Shown: positions 23,481 through 31,522 of the stretch, in pieces
How the letters are laid out: each line of letters starts with the position of its first letter
How positions within the stretch are numbered: position 1 is the first letter of the stretch
Origin: Burkholderiales bacterium
GTDB lineage: Bacteria > Pseudomonadota > Gammaproteobacteria > Burkholderiales > Burkholderiaceae_C
Length of the DNA stretch: 64,000 nt
Assembly (NCBI GenBank): GCA_016702555.1
Contig: JADJDV010000007.1
Location: 744,001-808,000, forward strand
Reading direction: 5' to 3'
Translations under genes and position numbers: made by a program
The notes under the pieces: generated by a model
Seen by the model: the letters and a program-made list of their open reading frames with translations, nothing else
Database searches by the model: none
Told to the model about the DNA's origin: nothing

Positions 23481-24269
23481 ATGGATCTGGGCATTGCGGG
23501 CAAATGGGCGCTGGTGTGCGGCGCCAGCAAGGGGCTGGGGCGCGGCTGCGCCGAGGCGCTGGCGGCCGAAGGGGTGAATGTGCTGCTGGTGGCGCGCGGC
23601 GCCGAGGCGCTGGCGGCGACGGCGGGCGAGATCCAGGCCGCCAACGCGGGCGTGGAAGTGCAATCGGTGGCGGCCGACGTCACCACGCCCGAGGGCCGGG
23701 CGGCGGTGTTTGCCGTGCGGCGCGACTTCGATATCGTGGTGACCAACGCCGGCGGGCCGCCCACGGGCAGCTTCCGCGACTGGGACCGCGAGGCCTGGAT
23801 CAGGGCGGTGGACGCCAACATGCTGACGCCGATCGAGCTGATCAAGGCCACGCTCGACGGCATGCTGGCGCGTGGCTTCGGGCGCATCGTCAACATCACC
23901 TCCAGCGCGGTGAAGGCGCCGATCGACATCCTGGGGCTGTCGAACGGGGCGCGCTCGGGGCTGACGGGCTTCATCGCCGGGCTGGCGCGCAACCCGGAGA
24001 TCGCGGCCCAGGGTGTGACCATCAACAACCTGCTGCCGGGCAAGTTCGACACCGACCGGCTGGCCACCACCTTTCAGGGCGCGGCGCAAAAGAGCGGCAA
24101 GTCGCTGGATGAGGTGCGCGCGGCGCAGGCGGCGCAGATTCCGGCGCGGCGCTTTGGCACGCCGGCCGAGTTCGGCGCCATCTGCGCTTTTCTGTGCAGC
24201 CGGCAGGCGGCTTATCTGACGGGGCAGAACATCCTGCCGGATGGCGGGGCGTATCCGGGAACCTATTGA
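23481..24269 (+). CDS. SDR-family oxidoreductase with altered active site
   Basis: The 262-residue protein has a clear SDR fold: cofactor loop GASKGLG at 14-20, NAGG at 89-92, and ITSS at 139-142 with the catalytic-type serine. At the position of the YxxxK motif it reads N155-G-A-R-S159, so both the tyrosine and the lysine are replaced. I recall a divergent FabG-like subgroup with SN at this place, so this may be a family trait rather than decay. The ATG at 23481 follows a GA-rich region; the long upstream open frame is antisense to the response regulator. Confidence 0.85.
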   Translation: MDLGIAGKWALVCGASKGLGRGCAEALAAEGVNVLLVARGAEALAATAGEIQAANAGVEVQSVAADVTTPEGRAAVFAVRRDFDIVVTNAGGPPTGSFRDWDREAWIRAVDANMLTPIELIKATLDGMLARGFGRIVNITSSAVKAPIDILGLSNGARSGLTGFIAGLARNPEIAAQGVTINNLLPGKFDTDRLATTFQGAAQKSGKSLDEVRAAQAAQIPARRFGTPAEFGAICAFLCSRQAAYLTGQNILPDGGAYPGTY

Positions 24270-24380
24270 TTCCAGCAGACAGGGGCATGGCATGACGCGG
24301 CGCCGTGGCCTTGCTTCATCACGCTGCCACATGCCCTCGGCACGATGCGGCCCCAGCCGATTCCTTCACCGACCGCACCG

Positions 24381-25811
24381 ATGTCCCCCCACCCCGCCAC
24401 CGAGCACCTGAACGAATCCGACGTGATCGAGAACCTCACCTTCGATGAACTGCAGATCGGCCAGAGCGCGCGTCTGGTGCGCACGCTGAGCCAGGCCGAT
24501 ATCCAGGCCTTTGCCGCCGTATCGGGCGACACCAACCCGGCGCACCTGGACCCGGTGTACGCCGATGCGACCCTGTTCCAGGGCGTCATCGCGCATGGCA
24601 TGTGGGGCGGGGCGCTGATTTCGGCGGTGCTGGGTACCACACTGCCGGGGCCGGGCACGATCTATCTGGAGCAGTCGCTGCGCTTCTCGCGCCCGGTGCG
24701 CGTGGGCGACACGCTCACCGTCACCGTGACGGTGCTTGGCAAGGACGCCGACAAGCCGCGCGTCGAACTCGATTGCCTGGTCACCAACCAGCGGCAGGAG
24801 AAGGTGTTGTCGGGCGTGGCGCGCGTGCTGGCGCCGACCAGCAAGCTGCGCCTGCCGCGCATCCAGCTGCCGCAGATCCAGTTGTTCGACCCCGACGCGC
24901 GCCTGAAGGCGCTGCTGGCGCAGGCGCAGGACACGCCGGCGGTGCGCTGCGGCGTGGCGCACCCATGCCACGCCGGTGTGCTGGAGGGCGCACTGCGCGC
25001 CGCGCGTGAGGGCCTGATCGAGCCGGTGCTGATCGGCCCGCCCGAGCGCATCCGCGAGACCGCGGCGGCGGCCGGCATCGATCTGCAGGGGCTGGAATTG
25101 GTGGCCACGCCGCACAGCGTGGCCTCGGCCGCCACCGCCGCCGCGCTGGCGGCCGAGGGCCGCGTCGAGGCGCTGATGGCCGGCAGCCTGCGCAAGGACG
25201 AACTGCTGGCCGCCGTGCTGGCGGCGCCGGCGCTGCACACCAAGCGCCGCCTGTCGCACGTGTTCCGCTTCGAGGTGCCAAGCTACGCCAAGCCGCTCTG
25301 GCTGACCGATGCCGTGCTGCATGCCCGGCCGACACTGGCCGAGAAGGCCGACATCGCCAGCAACGCGATTGAGCTGGCGCGCATCATGGGTGTGCCGACG
25401 CCGCGCGTGGCGGTGCTGTCGGCGGCCGAAGAAATCGATGCCGGCGTGCCGTCCACCATCGACGCCGCCGCGCTGTGCAAGATGGCGGACTGCGGTCAGA
25501 TCGAGGGTGGCCTGGTCGACGGCCCGCTGGCCTTTGACAGCGCGGTGTCGATGCCCTCGGCACACGCCAAGCATCCGAACTCACCCGTCGCCGGCCAGGC
25601 CGACGTGCTGCTGGCGCCGGACCTGGAAGCCGCCTCGATGCTGGCGCGCCAGCTGCAATACTTGGCGGGCGCCACCGCCTCGGGGCTGATCATGGGCGCG
25701 CGCGTGCCGATCACGCTGGTGACGCATCGGCAGGACACCGCGACGGCCTATCTGGCGTCGGCGGTGCTGGCCAAGCGGGTGGCGCATCGGTATCGGCTGA
25801 CCCCGCCATGA
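24381..25811 (+). CDS. MaoC-like hydratase fused to phosphate acyltransferase
   Basis: The 476-residue product joins two domains. Residues of about 20-150 form a MaoC/hot-dog enoyl-CoA hydratase with the D/H catalytic segment in AVSGDTNPAHLDP. Residues of about 165-470 form a phosphate acetyl/butyryl-transferase domain (VLIGPPERI, LMAGSLRKDELLAAVL, near-C-terminal ASGLIMGARVPITL). The architecture is known as bifunctional enoyl-CoA hydratase/phosphate acetyltransferase and would handle acyl-CoA and acyl-phosphate exchange. An in-frame ATG at 24345 is an alternative start. Confidence 0.9.
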   Translation: MSPHPATEHLNESDVIENLTFDELQIGQSARLVRTLSQADIQAFAAVSGDTNPAHLDPVYADATLFQGVIAHGMWGGALISAVLGTTLPGPGTIYLEQSLRFSRPVRVGDTLTVTVTVLGKDADKPRVELDCLVTNQRQEKVLSGVARVLAPTSKLRLPRIQLPQIQLFDPDARLKALLAQAQDTPAVRCGVAHPCHAGVLEGALRAAREGLIEPVLIGPPERIRETAAAAGIDLQGLELVATPHSVASAATAAALAAEGRVEALMAGSLRKDELLAAVLAAPALHTKRRLSHVFRFEVPSYAKPLWLTDAVLHARPTLAEKADIASNAIELARIMGVPTPRVAVLSAAEEIDAGVPSTIDAAALCKMADCGQIEGGLVDGPLAFDSAVSMPSAHAKHPNSPVAGQADVLLAPDLEAASMLARQLQYLAGATASGLIMGARVPITLVTHRQDTATAYLASAVLAKRVAHRYRLTPP

Positions 25812-25819
25812 GGCGGCTT

Positions 25820-25848
25820 TTGTGGGAGCGAGCTTGCCAACTCCCACG
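25820..25848 (+). repeat. REP-like short palindrome
   Basis: GTGGGAG (25822-25828) and CTCCCAC (25841-25847) pair around CGAGCTTGCCAA. The string TGTGGGAGCGAGCTTGC is very like the REP sequences of Pseudomonas as I remember them. It lies just after the MaoC-Pta gene and could stabilise or end its transcript. Confidence 0.5.
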
Positions 25849-25933
25849 TCCATACCCGAATCTCGCCCGCCCCGAGGATGCGAGGCTTGGAACCGAAGCC
25901 GATGCTCGCGCCTCGCGCCGTCAGCCCCTCACC

Positions 25934-26452
25934 TCACGCCCGCAGCGCCCCCTTGATCTGCTCGATCAGCGCCTTCTCGGCATCGCTCAGCCGGGTGCCG
26001 CCAAAACCCAGGAAGCCGCCTTCGGTCGACGCCATGGCCACCTTCTCGGCCACGGCCAGCGCCCATTCGCGGTACTGCGCCGCCTGCGCCGGATCGACCT
26101 TGCTGTCGAGCAACTGGTTTGCCTCGCGCGCATCTTCCAGCATTTGCGCGGTGAGCTTCTCGGCCGAGGTGATGCCCTTGGCCTTCAGGCGCGCCATGGC
26201 CCAGTCGCGCGTCTTGCGCGCCTGCGCCAGTTCGGCACTTTTGTCTGCCGCGTTGGGATCGGGCACGATGGCCTGGATCAGCTCGTTGCCGGGGTAATCC
26301 TTCACGCCCGCCATCAGCGCCTGGCCACTGGCGAACATTTCCTTGCCGGTGCCGAACAGGCCGCTGCGCCCGGCAAAGGCGACGGCCGAGCCGATGGATT
26401 GCGGCAGCGCCGCCAGCAGTTGCAGTTCGTCTTCGTTCAGATTCAGGGCCAT
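25934..26452 (-). CDS. Conserved hypothetical protein, all-helical
   Basis: I do not recognise this 172-residue protein with certainty. It is soluble and mostly helical, begins LNEDELQLLAALPQSIG, and ends in a conserved-looking STEGGFLGFGGTRLSDAEKALIEQIKGAL segment that recalls TerB-like proteins; that likeness is a guess. No membrane spans or catalytic motifs are evident. It lies 85 bases downstream of the SulP gene on the same strand and could be read with it. Confidence 0.7.
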   Translation of the reverse strand: MALNLNEDELQLLAALPQSIGSAVAFAGRSGLFGTGKEMFASGQALMAGVKDYPGNELIQAIVPDPNAADKSAELAQARKTRDWAMARLKAKGITSAEKLTAQMLEDAREANQLLDSKVDPAQAAQYREWALAVAEKVAMASTEGGFLGFGGTRLSDAEKALIEQIKGALRA

Positions 26453-26537
26453 GCGGCATGCTCCTTGGATTGAAATGAAAGTTCCAGTGTAGGCGCCGGT
26501 CGGTGGCGCCGCTGTCGGCCGACGCCGCGACTGGACC

Positions 26538-28325
26538 CTAGCGCTCGTCCCAGTCCTTCCAGTTCACCGAATGGCGCCGGCGGTACACGTTGACGGCGTT
26601 GCCAACGGTGGGCGGGAAGTGATCGGCGTCGAAGCGCCGGCTCAGGCCGTAGCGCATGATCAGGTCGCGCACGTAGCCAGGCAGACCCGCGAACTGCAGA
26701 TCGATGCCGCGCGCCTGAAGCTCGCGGTCCAACTCGGCCAGCATGTCGGCCGCGGTGACGTCGATGTCGTTCACGCCCTCCGCCGCCACGATCACCTGCT
26801 GCGTCGGTGTCGACGCGCTGTCCACGGCCTGCAGCAAGGCCTCGCGGAACAGGTCGGCGTTGGCGAAAAACAGCTGCGCATCCCAGCGGAACAGCACCAG
26901 GCCGGGTACGAAGCGGCCCGCTGGGTTGCGCCTGGCATCGTGGTAGCCCTTGCGGCCGTCCACCCGCACCAGCACCGTGTGGTACGGGTGCCATGCGTTC
27001 CACACCATCACCAGCAGGGACAGCGCGATGGCGCCGGCCATGCCTTCCATGACGCCGAAAAACACCACGCCCAGAAAGCTGGCCACGGCCAGCAGGAATT
27101 CCACCTGGCGCTGGCGCAGCAAGGCCATCATGCCCGGCCAGTCGGTGAACGAGATGCAGGCGGTGATGACGACCGCGCCCAGCGCCGCCTGCGGCATGTC
27201 CTTGAGCAGCTCCGGGGCCAGTACCAGCAGCAGCGCGATGACGACTGCGCCCACCAGGTTGGCCAGCTGGGTCTGCGCGCCCGCGCTGGCGGCCACCGGC
27301 GTGCGTGAATTGCTGCTGCTGACCGGAAAACCCTGCATCAGCCCGGTCGCCAGGTTGGCGCTGCCCAGCGCCAGCATTTCCTGGTCGGGGTTCACGCGCT
27401 GGCCGCTGCGCTTGGCCAGCGCGCGCGACAGCACGCTGGAGTCGGCGAACACCAGCAGCGCGATGATGGCCGCGCCCGGTGCCAGCTTGCGCAGGTCGGC
27501 CAGCGTCACGGCGCCGAAGGGCAGCGTGGGCACCGGCAGGCCGCGCGGCACCGGGCCGATCACGTCCAGCCCGACCCGCGCCGACAGATCGAACAGCGCC
27601 GACAGCGTGGTGGCTGTCACCACCGCGATCAGCACCGCCGGCCAGCGCGGGCGTGCCTGGCGAATGCCCAGGATCAGCCCCAGCGTGCCCATGCCGATGG
27701 CCAGCGCCATCGGATTGCCGCGCCCGTCGGTGAAGGCTTGCACCATCTCGGCCAGGCGCTCCAGCGAACCGCTGACCGAGGACGAAAAACCCATCAGCTT
27801 GGGCAACTGGCTGATGATCACCGTGAGTGCGATGGCGTTGAAAAAGCCCAGCCGGATCGGCTTGGAGAACAAATCCGCCATCACGCCCAGCCGGGCGAAG
27901 CCGATCAGCAGCAGACAGCCGCCCGACATCAGCGCCAGCACCCCGGCCAGGGCCACCGCACGCTCCACGCTGCCGCCGGCCAGCGGCAGGATCAGGCTGG
28001 CGATGACGGCGGCCAGCGTCGAGTCCGGCCCCAGCACCATGATGCGGCTCGGCCCCAGCAAGGCGTAGACCAGCAGCGGCACGATGGTGGCATACAGCCC
28101 GTAGATCGCCGGCACGCCCGCCGCCTCGGCATAGCCCATGCCGACCGGCACCAGGATGGCCGACAGCACCAGGCCGGCCATGATGTCGCGCGGCAGCCAG
28201 TCGGTGCGATAGTGCAGCAGCACATGCAGGCCGGGTGCCCAGCGCAGCCAGCCGGTGGCCGGCGGCACGGCGTCAAGCGCGCCCGGCGGCGCGGTGGATG
28301 GCGTGGTGGGCGGTGGCGTGCTCAT
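26538..28325 (-). CDS. SulP-family anion transporter with STAS domain
   Basis: The 595-residue protein is a SulP (SLC26-type) transporter. It has a long membrane domain of ten or more spans (about 30-440) with the motif VPVGMGYAEAAGVPAIYGLYA near residue 55 and the GFPVSSSNSRTPVAASAGA block near residue 340. A cytoplasmic STAS domain (about 465-575) follows, with VNDIDVTAADML. Substrates in the family include sulfate, bicarbonate and dicarboxylates; this one cannot be assigned. It starts 4 bases after the DMT gene, so the two form an operon. Confidence 0.93.
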   Translation of the reverse strand: MSTPPPTTPSTAPPGALDAVPPATGWLRWAPGLHVLLHYRTDWLPRDIMAGLVLSAILVPVGMGYAEAAGVPAIYGLYATIVPLLVYALLGPSRIMVLGPDSTLAAVIASLILPLAGGSVERAVALAGVLALMSGGCLLLIGFARLGVMADLFSKPIRLGFFNAIALTVIISQLPKLMGFSSSVSGSLERLAEMVQAFTDGRGNPMALAIGMGTLGLILGIRQARPRWPAVLIAVVTATTLSALFDLSARVGLDVIGPVPRGLPVPTLPFGAVTLADLRKLAPGAAIIALLVFADSSVLSRALAKRSGQRVNPDQEMLALGSANLATGLMQGFPVSSSNSRTPVAASAGAQTQLANLVGAVVIALLLVLAPELLKDMPQAALGAVVITACISFTDWPGMMALLRQRQVEFLLAVASFLGVVFFGVMEGMAGAIALSLLVMVWNAWHPYHTVLVRVDGRKGYHDARRNPAGRFVPGLVLFRWDAQLFFANADLFREALLQAVDSASTPTQQVIVAAEGVNDIDVTAADMLAELDRELQARGIDLQFAGLPGYVRDLIMRYGLSRRFDADHFPPTVGNAVNVYRRRHSVNWKDWDER

Positions 28326-28329
28326 GCCG

Positions 28330-29229
28330 TCAGCGCCGCGAAGACGCCAGGATGCCGGCCACGATCAGCGCGAACGCGGCCGCGTGGTAGGGGCGCGGTG
28401 TCTCGCCCAGGAACAGCGCCGAGAGCAGCGCCGCGAACACCGGTGTCAGATTGCCAAAAAAACCGGCCACCGTCGGCCCGGCACGCTGCACGCCCAGACC
28501 CCAGCAGCGGTAGGCCAGCAGCGCCGGCCCAAGGGCGACGAACAGCAGCGCGGCGGCCAGCGGCCCGCCCCACACGATGCGGGCATCGGTCAGCGTCCAT
28601 TCACCGGCCGCGAGCAGGCCCGACCAGCCCAGCCCGAACACGATCTGCGCCAGCAGAAACGCCGCCCAGTCGGCGCGGATCGGCGTCGGCTCGGCGTGCC
28701 GCGACAGCAGCCACGAATACCAGGCCCAGCCAATGGTGGCGGCCACCATGTACAGATCGCCCGGCACCAGCTTCAGCCGCGCCAGCTGCGCCCAGTCGCC
28801 GCGCGCCAGCACCACCGCCACGCCGATCATCGACAGCAGCGCGCCCAGCAATTGCGGCCGCGTGATGCGGGCGCCGAAGAACAGCCGGCCCAGCGCCATC
28901 ATCCACAGCGGCATGCTGGAGGCCACCAGGGTCACGTTGAGCGGCGTCGAGGTGTGCAGCGCCAGGTATTGCAGCGCGTTGTACAGGCCGACGCCAAGCA
29001 GGCCCAGCAGCGCGAAGCGGCGCCAGTGCGGCCACAACCCGCTGCCTGGGCGCAGCACCCAGGTGGCCAGCGGCAGCAGCAGCGCGAAGGCCAGCAGCCA
29101 GCGCAGGAAGTTCAGCGTCAGCGGCGGCACCAGCTCGGTCACCACACGGCCGACCACCGCATTGCCGGCCCACATCAATGGCGCCAGGGCGAGCAGCAGG
29201 GCGGTCGAAGGCGTCAGCGGCAGGTTCAT
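28330..29229 (-). CDS. EamA/DMT-family transporter
   Basis: The 299-residue protein has ten hydrophobic spans in two EamA repeats, with NAVVGRVVTELVPP in the first and TPVFAALLSALFLGE in the second. I chose the ATG at 29229; an in-frame GTG at 29253 is possible. It is followed after 4 bases by the SulP transporter and is divergent from the quinone oxidoreductase. The substrate is unknown. Confidence 0.88.
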   Translation of the reverse strand: MNLPLTPSTALLLALAPLMWAGNAVVGRVVTELVPPLTLNFLRWLLAFALLLPLATWVLRPGSGLWPHWRRFALLGLLGVGLYNALQYLALHTSTPLNVTLVASSMPLWMMALGRLFFGARITRPQLLGALLSMIGVAVVLARGDWAQLARLKLVPGDLYMVAATIGWAWYSWLLSRHAEPTPIRADWAAFLLAQIVFGLGWSGLLAAGEWTLTDARIVWGGPLAAALLFVALGPALLAYRCWGLGVQRAGPTVAGFFGNLTPVFAALLSALFLGETPRPYHAAAFALIVAGILASSRR

Positions 29230-29321
29230 GGGCAAGCCGCCAATGGTAGCCACGCCGGCGCAGGGCTCGGCCGCTCATGGCACCATCAGGGTTTTGTTGC
29301 CATGATCGAGAGGAGACACCC

Positions 29322-30302
29322 ATGGCCTTGACCGTGCAGATCGCCCGCCACGGGGGACCCGAGGAGATGAAGCTGATCGACCTGCCCGTGGGCGAGCCGG
29401 GGCCGGGCCAGATCCGCATCCGCCACCAGGCCATCGGCCTGAACTTCATCGACGTGTACCAGCGCAGCGGCCTGTACCAGTTGCCCATGCCGCTGACCCT
29501 GGGCATGGAAGGCGCGGGCATCGTCGAAGCCGTGGGCGAGGGCGTCACGCACCTGAAGGTGGGCGACCGCGCCGCCTACGCCAGCAACCCCCCCGGCAGC
29601 TACAGCGAGGCGCGCGTGCTGCCCGCGCTGGCGGTGTGCAAGCTGCCCGACGACATCCCCTTCGAGACCGGCGCCGCCATGATGCTCAAGGGCCTGACGG
29701 CGCAATACCTGCTGCGCAAGACATTGCCGGCGGAGGGCCTGCAAGCGGGTGACCACATCCTGTGGCACGCGGCCGCCGGCGGCGTTGGCCTGATCGCCTG
29801 CCAGTGGGCCAAGGCGCTGGGCTACCAGTTGATCGCCACCGCCGGCTCCGACGAGAAATGCCAGCTGGCGCTCGCCAACGGTGCGGCGTACGCCATCAAC
29901 TACCGCACCGAAGACTTCGCCGCCCGCGTGAAGGAGATCACCGGTGGCAAGGGCGTGAAGGTCGTCTACGACTCGGTCGGCAAGGACACCTGGGAGAAGT
30001 CGCTCGAGTGCCTGCGCACGCTGGGCCTGATGGCCAGCTTTGGCAACGCCAGCGGCCCCGTGCCGCCGTTCGCGCCCGCCATCCTGGCACCCAAGTGCCT
30101 GTACGTTACCCGCGCCACCCTGTTCGTGCACATCGCCACGCGCGAGAGCTGCCAGAAGATGGCAGCCGATTTGTTCGATGTAGTGCGTTCAGGCAAGGTG
30201 AAGATCCACATCGACCAGCGCTTTCCTTTGGCTGAAGTGCAAGAGGCGCACCGGGTGCTGGAGGCGCGGCAGACGACGGGGTCGACGGTGTTGCTGCCTT
30301 GA
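29322..30302 (+). CDS. qor: NAD(P)H:quinone oxidoreductase (zeta-crystallin type)
   Basis: The 326-residue protein belongs to the zinc-free quinone reductase branch of medium-chain dehydrogenases, which reduce quinones or conjugated enones with NADPH. The N-terminal GroES-like domain has GLNFIDVYQRSGLY and LGMEGAGIVEAVG; the Rossmann domain has the cofactor loop AAAGGVG near residue 150. The ATG at 29322 follows a good GAGGAG. It is divergent from the DMT gene at 29229 with about 90 bases between. Confidence 0.93.
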   Translation: MALTVQIARHGGPEEMKLIDLPVGEPGPGQIRIRHQAIGLNFIDVYQRSGLYQLPMPLTLGMEGAGIVEAVGEGVTHLKVGDRAAYASNPPGSYSEARVLPALAVCKLPDDIPFETGAAMMLKGLTAQYLLRKTLPAEGLQAGDHILWHAAAGGVGLIACQWAKALGYQLIATAGSDEKCQLALANGAAYAINYRTEDFAARVKEITGGKGVKVVYDSVGKDTWEKSLECLRTLGLMASFGNASGPVPPFAPAILAPKCLYVTRATLFVHIATRESCQKMAADLFDVVRSGKVKIHIDQRFPLAEVQEAHRVLEARQTTGSTVLLP

Positions 30303-30333
30303 CGTTGGGACGGTGGCCAACCCAGTTGCACAT

Positions 30334-30795
30334 ATGAGCCAGTCAATTCAAACCGTTATGCGTTTCACATCGTTCGCCGATATCGATTTTGATCAATGGG
30401 AGTCGATGTGGCTGGACTGTGCGGGTGACCGGCGTGCGGAACTGGACGAGGCGCACAACCGTTCGGTCTTCACCCGCCTCAAAAACCAGGAAAACTGTTT
30501 ACAAGGGCTGGTCGCAGTCGCTGAACAACCCGTGGGGTTTGCACACTTCTTCCTGCACCCATCGACGTGGTCGCGCACTCAAGAGTGCTATCTGCAAGAT
30601 TTCTACGTCGCGCCTGAACAACGGGGTCACGGCCTGGGTCGGCGCCTGTTGTTGGAGGTGGCGCAGGTCGCCCGGCAGCAGCACTGTACGGTGCTTCACT
30701 GGCGCACGCGCAGTACCAACCTGAGCGCGCAAGCCCTGTACGCGAAGCTGGCACGCCGTCTCGACTACGTCGAATATCAGATCGATCTGGGGTGA
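30334..30795 (+). CDS. GNAT-family N-acetyltransferase
   Basis: The 153-residue protein shows the acetyl-CoA-binding motif A of the GNAT fold, YVAPEQRGHGLGRRLLLEV (about residues 92-110), and a following NLSAQALYAKLARR helix. The acceptor is unknown. ATG 30334 is the likely start, but an ATG at 30358 (MRFTSFADID) is equally good. The gene is slightly AT-richer than its neighbours and starts 31 bases after the quinone oxidoreductase. Confidence 0.85.
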   Translation: MSQSIQTVMRFTSFADIDFDQWESMWLDCAGDRRAELDEAHNRSVFTRLKNQENCLQGLVAVAEQPVGFAHFFLHPSTWSRTQECYLQDFYVAPEQRGHGLGRRLLLEVAQVARQQHCTVLHWRTRSTNLSAQALYAKLARRLDYVEYQIDLG

Positions 30796-31005
30796 CGCGT
30801 CGGTCTGAACCACCAATGGCTTCCATCGGGCGACGATCAGGCTTGGTAACTACTTTCCGCCAACCTGTAGGCGCCGGAAAACCGCCAAACCGAACATGCT
30901 CGCCGTGCCCGCAGAACTGTTGCGCCAACCCGTGCGCCGCTTGACCGAGGGCGAGCAGGCTGTCGTCGAAGCCTGCATCGATTCATGCTGCGCGGCTATT
31001 GAGCG

Positions 31006-31521
31006 TCAACGCCCGCGCCGCACGCGCAGAATCTCATCCAGGATCAACCCGATCGCCCCCGCCGTGATGGCCGCATCCGCCACGTTGAAGGCCGGGAAGT
31101 GACCACGGTAGAACATGGGGCTCAAGAACGCCCAGTGAAAATCCAGGAAGTCCACCACGTAGCCGTGCAGCAGCCGGTCGATGACGTTGCCGACGGCGCC
31201 GCCCAGGATCATGCTGAGCGAGAAGGCGAACAGCCGCTGCTGCGGATGCGAGCGCAGCAGCCACAGGATGAACAGCGAGGCCGCCGTGGCCAGCACGACG
31301 AAGAACCAGCGCTGCCAGCCGCTGGCGCCGGCCAGAAACGAGAACGCCGCGCCCGTGTTGTGGGCGCGCACGATGTTGAAGAAGCTGGTGACGTAGGTGG
31401 CGTCGCCAAGCTGGTAGTTGGCCAGGATCAGCTGCTTGAAGAACTGGTCCAGCATCACCACCAGCGCCGCCAGCGCCAGCCACAGGGTCAGGCTGGCGCC
31501 CCTCGATTTGCTGCGTGCCAC
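31006..31521 (-). CDS. lspA: Lipoprotein signal peptidase (signal peptidase II)
   Basis: LspA removes the signal peptide from prolipoproteins after diacylglyceryl modification. The 171-residue protein has four spans and the two catalytic aspartates, Asp115 in GNVIDR and Asp149 in FPAFNVADAAI. Its start codon lies 1 base after the ileS stop codon, so translation is probably coupled. The order ribF-ileS-lspA is classical in proteobacteria. A 210-base stretch with no convincing gene separates its 3' end from the GNAT gene. Confidence 0.97.
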   Translation of the reverse strand: MARSKSRGASLTLWLALAALVVMLDQFFKQLILANYQLGDATYVTSFFNIVRAHNTGAAFSFLAGASGWQRWFFVVLATAASLFILWLLRSHPQQRLFAFSLSMILGGAVGNVIDRLLHGYVVDFLDFHWAFLSPMFYRGHFPAFNVADAAITAGAIGLILDEILRVRRGR

Positions 31522-31522
31522 G

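Noticed and set aside
30896..31102. 68-codon open frame between the GNAT gene and lspA
   Set aside because: Its second half is antisense to lspA and the first half has no recognisable feature or good ribosome binding site.
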